Assembly: GCA_027532775.1 (NCBI GenBank)
Contig: JAPZTO010000008.1
Span: 284,286 to 348,285, forward strand
Length of the DNA: 64,000 nucleotides
DNA from: Beijerinckiaceae bacterium
GTDB lineage: Bacteria; Pseudomonadota; Alphaproteobacteria; Rhizobiales; Beijerinckiaceae
Reading direction: 5' to 3'
Shown: piece after piece, positions 60,745-64,000 of the stretch
How positions within the stretch are numbered: the stretch's first letter is position 1
How the letters are laid out: each line of letters opens with the position of its first letter
Position numbers and translations under genes: made by a program
The notes under the pieces: model-generated
Told to the model about the DNA's origin: nothing
Database searches by the model: none
The model's input: only the letters and a program-made list of their open reading frames with translations

Positions 60745-61737
60745 TCACCCGATCTTCACGACAACGCGGCCGCGCACCTGCCCGGCGAGGATCTTCGGAG
60801 CAAGCTCCGGCAGGTCATGCAATTCGGCCTCGGTCGCCATCGCTTCCAGCTTGTCCATCGGCAGGTCGGTGACCAGCCGCTTCCAGGCAGCGAGGCGGCC
60901 GGGCAGGGGCTTCATCACGCTGTCGATGCCGAGCAGGTTCACCCCGCGCAGCAGGAAAGGGATGACCGTGGCCGGCAGGGAATTGCCGCCAGCCAGGCCC
61001 ACTGCCGCAACCGAAGCGCCGTATTTCATCTGCGTCAGCACCCGCGCCAGCATCGGCCCGCCGACATTGTCGATCGCGCCTGCCCAGAGTTCCTTGTCGA
61101 GCGGGCGGGTCGGGGCCTCGGCGAGTTCGGCGCGGGGGATAATCCGGCTGGCGCCGAGATCACGCAGATAGGACTCGGTCTCCGGTCGGCCGGTGACGGC
61201 GGCGACGCTGTAGCCACGCTTCGCGAGGATGGCCACAGCCACCGATCCGACTCCGCCCGCCGCGCCGGTGACGAGCACCTCGCCGGAGGCGGGCGTCAGG
61301 CCATGCTGTTCCAGTGCCATCACCGCGAGCATGGCGGTGAAGCCGGCCGTGCCGATCGCCATGGCCTGCCGGCTCGTCAGCCCTTCGGGCAGGGGCACAA
61401 GCCAGTCCGCCTTGACACGCGCCTTCTCGGCATAGCCGCCCCACCAGACCTCGCCGACGCGCCAGCCCGTCAGCACCACGCGGTCACCGGGGCGGAAGCG
61501 CGGATCGGCCGATTCGGCCACCGTGCCGGCGAAGTCGATGCCGGGCACATGCGGATAGGTGCGCACCAGGCCGCCGCCGCCGGTCAGGCAGAGGCCGTCC
61601 TTGTAGTTGACGTTGGAATATTCGACATCGACCATGACATTGCCGTCAGCCGGCAGGCGCGCTTCGTCCAGCGTCTCGATGGACTGCCGGATCGAGCCAT
61701 CCGGATTCTTGTCGACGATCAGGGCCTTGAACGACAT
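60745..61737 (-). CDS. acuI: acrylyl-CoA reductase/quinone oxidoreductase (AcuI/YhdH family)
   Basis: This encodes 330 residues, a zinc-independent medium-chain reductase. The start 'FKALIVDKNPDGS' and the segments 'NYKDGLCLTG', 'VPGIDFAGTV', 'GAAGGVGSVAVAILAK' and 'LLGIDSV' match the AcuI/YhdH group, which reduces acrylyl-CoA to propionyl-CoA with NADPH. The physiological substrate here is not certain. It is divergent from the crotonase gene, with which it may share an acyl-CoA role. Confidence 0.88.
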   Translation of the reverse strand: MSFKALIVDKNPDGSIRQSIETLDEARLPADGNVMVDVEYSNVNYKDGLCLTGGGGLVRTYPHVPGIDFAGTVAESADPRFRPGDRVVLTGWRVGEVWWGGYAEKARVKADWLVPLPEGLTSRQAMAIGTAGFTAMLAVMALEQHGLTPASGEVLVTGAAGGVGSVAVAILAKRGYSVAAVTGRPETESYLRDLGASRIIPRAELAEAPTRPLDKELWAGAIDNVGGPMLARVLTQMKYGASVAAVGLAGGNSLPATVIPFLLRGVNLLGIDSVMKPLPGRLAAWKRLVTDLPMDKLEAMATEAELHDLPELAPKILAGQVRGRVVVKIG

Positions 61738-61867
61738 TCTGCTCTCCCGTATCCCGCTCTGGGGCTGCGCGCGGAATGGGTCCGCATCCGGTCCCGAGAT
61801 TTAGGATAGCGGGGCGGGGTTGTCATCCCGGACCTCCGTCGCACAGGATTTCCCTCAGGAATTGGGC

Positions 61868-62644
61868 ATGGCCAATATCGATATCGAACAGCGCGGCAAG
61901 GTCGCGATCCTCACCCTCCGCCGGCCCGACCGGCGCAATGCGCTGGACGAGGCGACGATCGCCGAGATCGACCGGTTCTTCGACCGGCCTGACAAGGCGA
62001 TCCGCGCCGTGGTGCTGCAGGCCGAGGGGCCGCATTTCTGCGCCGGGCTCGACCTGCGTGAGCATTACGATCTCAACCGTTCGCCGGTGGAATTCATGCG
62101 CATGTGCCAGGAATGGCATCGTGCCTTCGACAAAATGCAGTTCGGCAGCATCCCGGTCGTCTCGGCGCTCAAGGGCGCCGTGGTCGGCGGCGGGCTCGAA
62201 CTCGCCGCGGCGACGCATGTCCGCGTGGCGGATCGCTCGACCTTCTTCGCCCTGCCGGAGGGGCAGCGCGGGGTCTATACCGGCGGCGGTGCCACCGTGC
62301 GCGTCGCCCGGATCATGACGCCGGCGCGGCTGATCGACATGATGATTGCCGCCCGCACCTATGACGTGCAGCGCGGTTTCGAGGTCGGGCTGGCGCATGA
62401 GATCGTCGAGTCCGGCACGGCCGAGTCGCGCGCCTTCGCCATCGCCGAGGCGGCGGCCGAACATTATGACCTGACGAATTTCGGCATCATCACCGGGATC
62501 TGGCGCGTGAACGACATGTCGACCACCGACGGCCTCTATGCCGAGGCGCTGATGGCCGGCATGATCATGACCAACCCCAATCTCCGGCCCAGCCTGGAGG
62601 CCTTTTTCGCCAAGGCCGCTCCGCGCCTGGAGCCGAAGGACTGA
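61868..62644 (+). CDS. crotonase (enoyl-CoA hydratase family)
   Basis: This encodes 258 residues. The oxyanion-hole segments are 'GPHFCAGLDL' and 'GAVVGGGLELAAA'. The second catalytic glutamate position reads 'ALPEGQRGVYTGGGATV', so one conserved Glu is present. Fold and length fit enoyl-CoA hydratases/isomerases. The exact substrate is unknown. CAGGA lies about 8 bases before the chosen ATG. purU starts 4 bases after the stop. Confidence 0.88.
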   Translation: MANIDIEQRGKVAILTLRRPDRRNALDEATIAEIDRFFDRPDKAIRAVVLQAEGPHFCAGLDLREHYDLNRSPVEFMRMCQEWHRAFDKMQFGSIPVVSALKGAVVGGGLELAAATHVRVADRSTFFALPEGQRGVYTGGGATVRVARIMTPARLIDMMIAARTYDVQRGFEVGLAHEIVESGTAESRAFAIAEAAAEHYDLTNFGIITGIWRVNDMSTTDGLYAEALMAGMIMTNPNLRPSLEAFFAKAAPRLEPKD

Positions 62645-62647
62645 TCC

Positions 62648-63508
62648 ATGCACAGCCAGCCACTCGTTCTCCGCCTGTCCTGCCCGGACCGTCCCGGCAT
62701 CGTGGCCGCCGTCTCGACCTTCCTGTTCGAGCGGGGCTGCAACATCCTCGATGCCCGCCAGTTCGACGATCTCGAGACGGACACGTTCTTCATGCGCGTG
62801 GTCTTCGCGCCCGGCGGGCAAGCGGATGCCGCGCAAGGGTTGCGGGCAGAGTTCCAGGCCCTGTCCGGGCGGTTCGGGATGCAATGGTCGATGCGGCCGC
62901 AGGGCGAGCGCCGCAAGGTGCTGATCATGGTCTCCGGCTTCGACCATTGCCTTGCCGATCTGATCTACCGGAAGAAGATCGGCGAATTGCCGATGGAGAT
63001 CGTAGCGGTGGCTTCGAACCATCCGCGCGAGAAGTTCGCCGATATCGACCTGCAGGGGCTCGATTTCCGCTACATGCCGGTCACGCGCGACACCAAGGCC
63101 GCGCAGGAGGCTTCGCTGCGCAGCCTTATCCGCTCGACCGGGGCCGAGCTGGTGGTGCTGGCGCGCTACATGCAGGTGCTCTCGGATGATCTGGCCCGCG
63201 AGCTGGCCGGCCGCTGCATCAACATCCACCATTCCTTCCTGCCCGGCTTCAAGGGGGCGCGGCCCTATCATCAGGCGCATGCGCGTGGGGTAAAGCTGAT
63301 CGGCGCAACCGCGCATTACGTGACCGGTGATCTCGACGAGGGGCCGATCATCGATCAGGATGTGGAGCGGATCAGCCATGCCGACACACCGGACGATCTT
63401 GTCCGCAAGGGGCGGGATATCGAGCGCCGCGTGCTGGCCAAGGCGGTGCTCGCCCATCTCGAGGATCGCGTTTTCCTCAATGGCAACCGGACGGTGGTGT
63501 TCGGCTGA
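62648..63508 (+). CDS. purU: formyltetrahydrofolate deformylase
   Basis: This encodes 286 residues: an N-terminal ACT domain (about 5-85, '[19 protein letters not shown]') and a formyltransferase-like catalytic domain with '[16 protein letters not shown]', '[17 protein letters not shown]' and 'DQDVERISH'. It hydrolyses 10-formyl-THF to THF and formate and can return formate made from demethylation. The gene is 4 bases after the crotonase stop, suggesting coupling. No methionine/glycine regulator site was seen. Confidence 0.95.
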   Translation: MHSQPLVLRLSCPDRPGIVAAVSTFLFERGCNILDARQFDDLETDTFFMRVVFAPGGQADAAQGLRAEFQALSGRFGMQWSMRPQGERRKVLIMVSGFDHCLADLIYRKKIGELPMEIVAVASNHPREKFADIDLQGLDFRYMPVTRDTKAAQEASLRSLIRSTGAELVVLARYMQVLSDDLARELAGRCINIHHSFLPGFKGARPYHQAHARGVKLIGATAHYVTGDLDEGPIIDQDVERISHADTPDDLVRKGRDIERRVLAKAVLAHLEDRVFLNGNRTVVFG

Positions 63509-63702
63509 TCCCGGAATATCGCCTGCGAAAGCGATTCAATCGGTTCGCGGATTGATTCAAGCGCTTGCCGGCCTGATTCCGGAAGAGCCGCCAAGTGCCT
63601 GATCGATCATGGAGATTTCCGGATGAAGGGATTGCTGTTGTGATTCCGGATCCAACGCCGCCCTTGCCATCGCCGCGCGGCGCAGTTACCTAGCCATTCG
63701 AT

Positions 63703-63776
63703 GCGGGTGTAGCTCAATGGTAGAGCAGCAGCCTTCCAAGCTGAATACGAGGGTTCGATTCCCTTCACCCGCTCCA
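63703..63776 (+). tRNA. tRNA-Gly (anticodon UCC)
   Basis: The cloverleaf is complete: acceptor GCGGGTG/CACCCGC, D arm AGCTCAATGGTAGAGC, anticodon loop CTTCCAA (anticodon TCC), T arm GAGGGTTCGATTCCCTT and encoded CCA. The 3' end from GGGTTCGATT onward is repeated downstream. Confidence 0.96.
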
Positions 63777-64000
63777 TCCCGTTTTCCGGCCTCGTGATCG
63801 AACCCTCGTTTTGATTTCCGATCCGCGGTCGGGCTTTGCCCGGAGCGGATCGGCAGAAGATCCGGGTTCGATTTCCTTCACCCGCTCCATCCCGTTTTCC
63901 GGCCTCGTGATCGAACCCTCGTTTTGATTTCCGATCCGCGGTCGGGCTTTGCCCGGAGCGGATCGGCAGAAGATCCGGGTTCGATTCCCTTCACCCGCTC
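63751..64000 (+). repeat. 113-bp tandem repeat containing the tRNA-Gly 3' end
   Basis: Unit 1 is 63751-63863, unit 2 is 63864-63976 and unit 3 begins at 63977 and is cut by the window end. Each unit begins with the last 26 bases of tRNA-Gly. Unit 2 differs by one base (T in ATTTCC). Within the unit lie an antisense T-arm (ATCGAACCCTCG, 63797-63808) and a strong hairpin CCGATCCGC (63818-63826) paired to GCGGATCGG (63845-63853) with an inner GGGC-TTT-GCCC. Apart from the one base, units 1 and 2 look identical. Confidence 0.93.

Noticed and set aside
63751..64000. CRISPR array
   Set aside because: Direct repeats are 113 bases with no unique spacers and consist of tRNA-derived sequence. No cas genes are present.

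Overview
The window is a GC-rich (by eye about 65%) chromosomal segment of an alphaproteobacterium, most likely a member of the Hyphomicrobiales (Rhizobiales). The signs are many ABC and TRAP solute-uptake systems, a short cold-shock protein behind a long leader, AapJ-like and CysB-like proteins, DUF2336, an alphaproteobacterial-style tRNA-Thr, and short palindromic intergenic repeats of rhizobial type. No genus is claimed. About 65 protein genes, three tRNAs (Thr, Tyr, Gly), one tandem glycine riboswitch, several clear terminators and one integrative element can be supported.

Layout. 0.1-6.5 kb: secreted and core genes (Tat-exported protein, flavin reductase, MaoC/CitE-like CoA pair, lytic transglycosylase, DUF2336). 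5.9-8 kb: HPt/CheY pair and NAD kinase. 8.2-13.8 kb: exported metallo-hydrolase, chemoreceptor, and an envelope operon (lipoprotein, L,D-transpeptidase, amino-acid binding protein). 14-15.8 kb: cold-shock protein, S21, universal stress protein. 15.8-19.9 kb: D-amino-acid dehydrogenase behind a tandem glycine riboswitch, then a hybrid kinase whose end overlaps a convergent LuxR-type regulator. 20-21.7 kb: lipoprotein and outer-membrane-like protein.

22.1-29.0 kb is an integrative element at the 3' end of tRNA-Thr(UGU). It has a tyrosine recombinase, an AlpA-like HTH protein, an HUH-like replication protein and AT-rich cargo. The cargo is dominated by proteins resembling polymorphic-toxin immunity proteins (two tandem Imm11/DUF1629-like paralogues and an Imm8-like gene) with no toxin gene. 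Two near-identical 18-bp sites lie just inside its ends, and its cargo slot is bounded by a duplicated gene start.

29.5-38.8 kb: MHS-type transporter, rlmB beside tRNA-Tyr, CysB-like regulator, DUF1624 membrane protein, and a mannonate dehydratase/TRAP operon facing a GntR regulator with palindromic operators between them. 39.7-53.3 kb is an aromatic-acid region: LysR regulator, hydrolase plus LigA/LigB-type extradiol dioxygenase plus YciI protein, a complete Liv-type ABC importer, a MetE-C-like methyltransferase, and a convergent vanA-vanR-vanB-like operon with three GTATAC palindromes upstream. Together they suggest uptake, O-demethylation and meta-cleavage of (methoxylated) aromatic acids. 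53.3-63.5 kb: a photolyase-like protein with reversed domain order, a fused hydratase/dehydrogenase of fatty-acid type, a two-part sodium symporter, small membrane proteins, an AcuI-like reductase, a crotonase and purU.

The window ends at tRNA-Gly(UCC), followed by a 113-bp tandem repeat whose every unit starts with a copy of the tRNA 3' end. The array runs off the window. It and the immunity-gene island are the most unusual structures seen.
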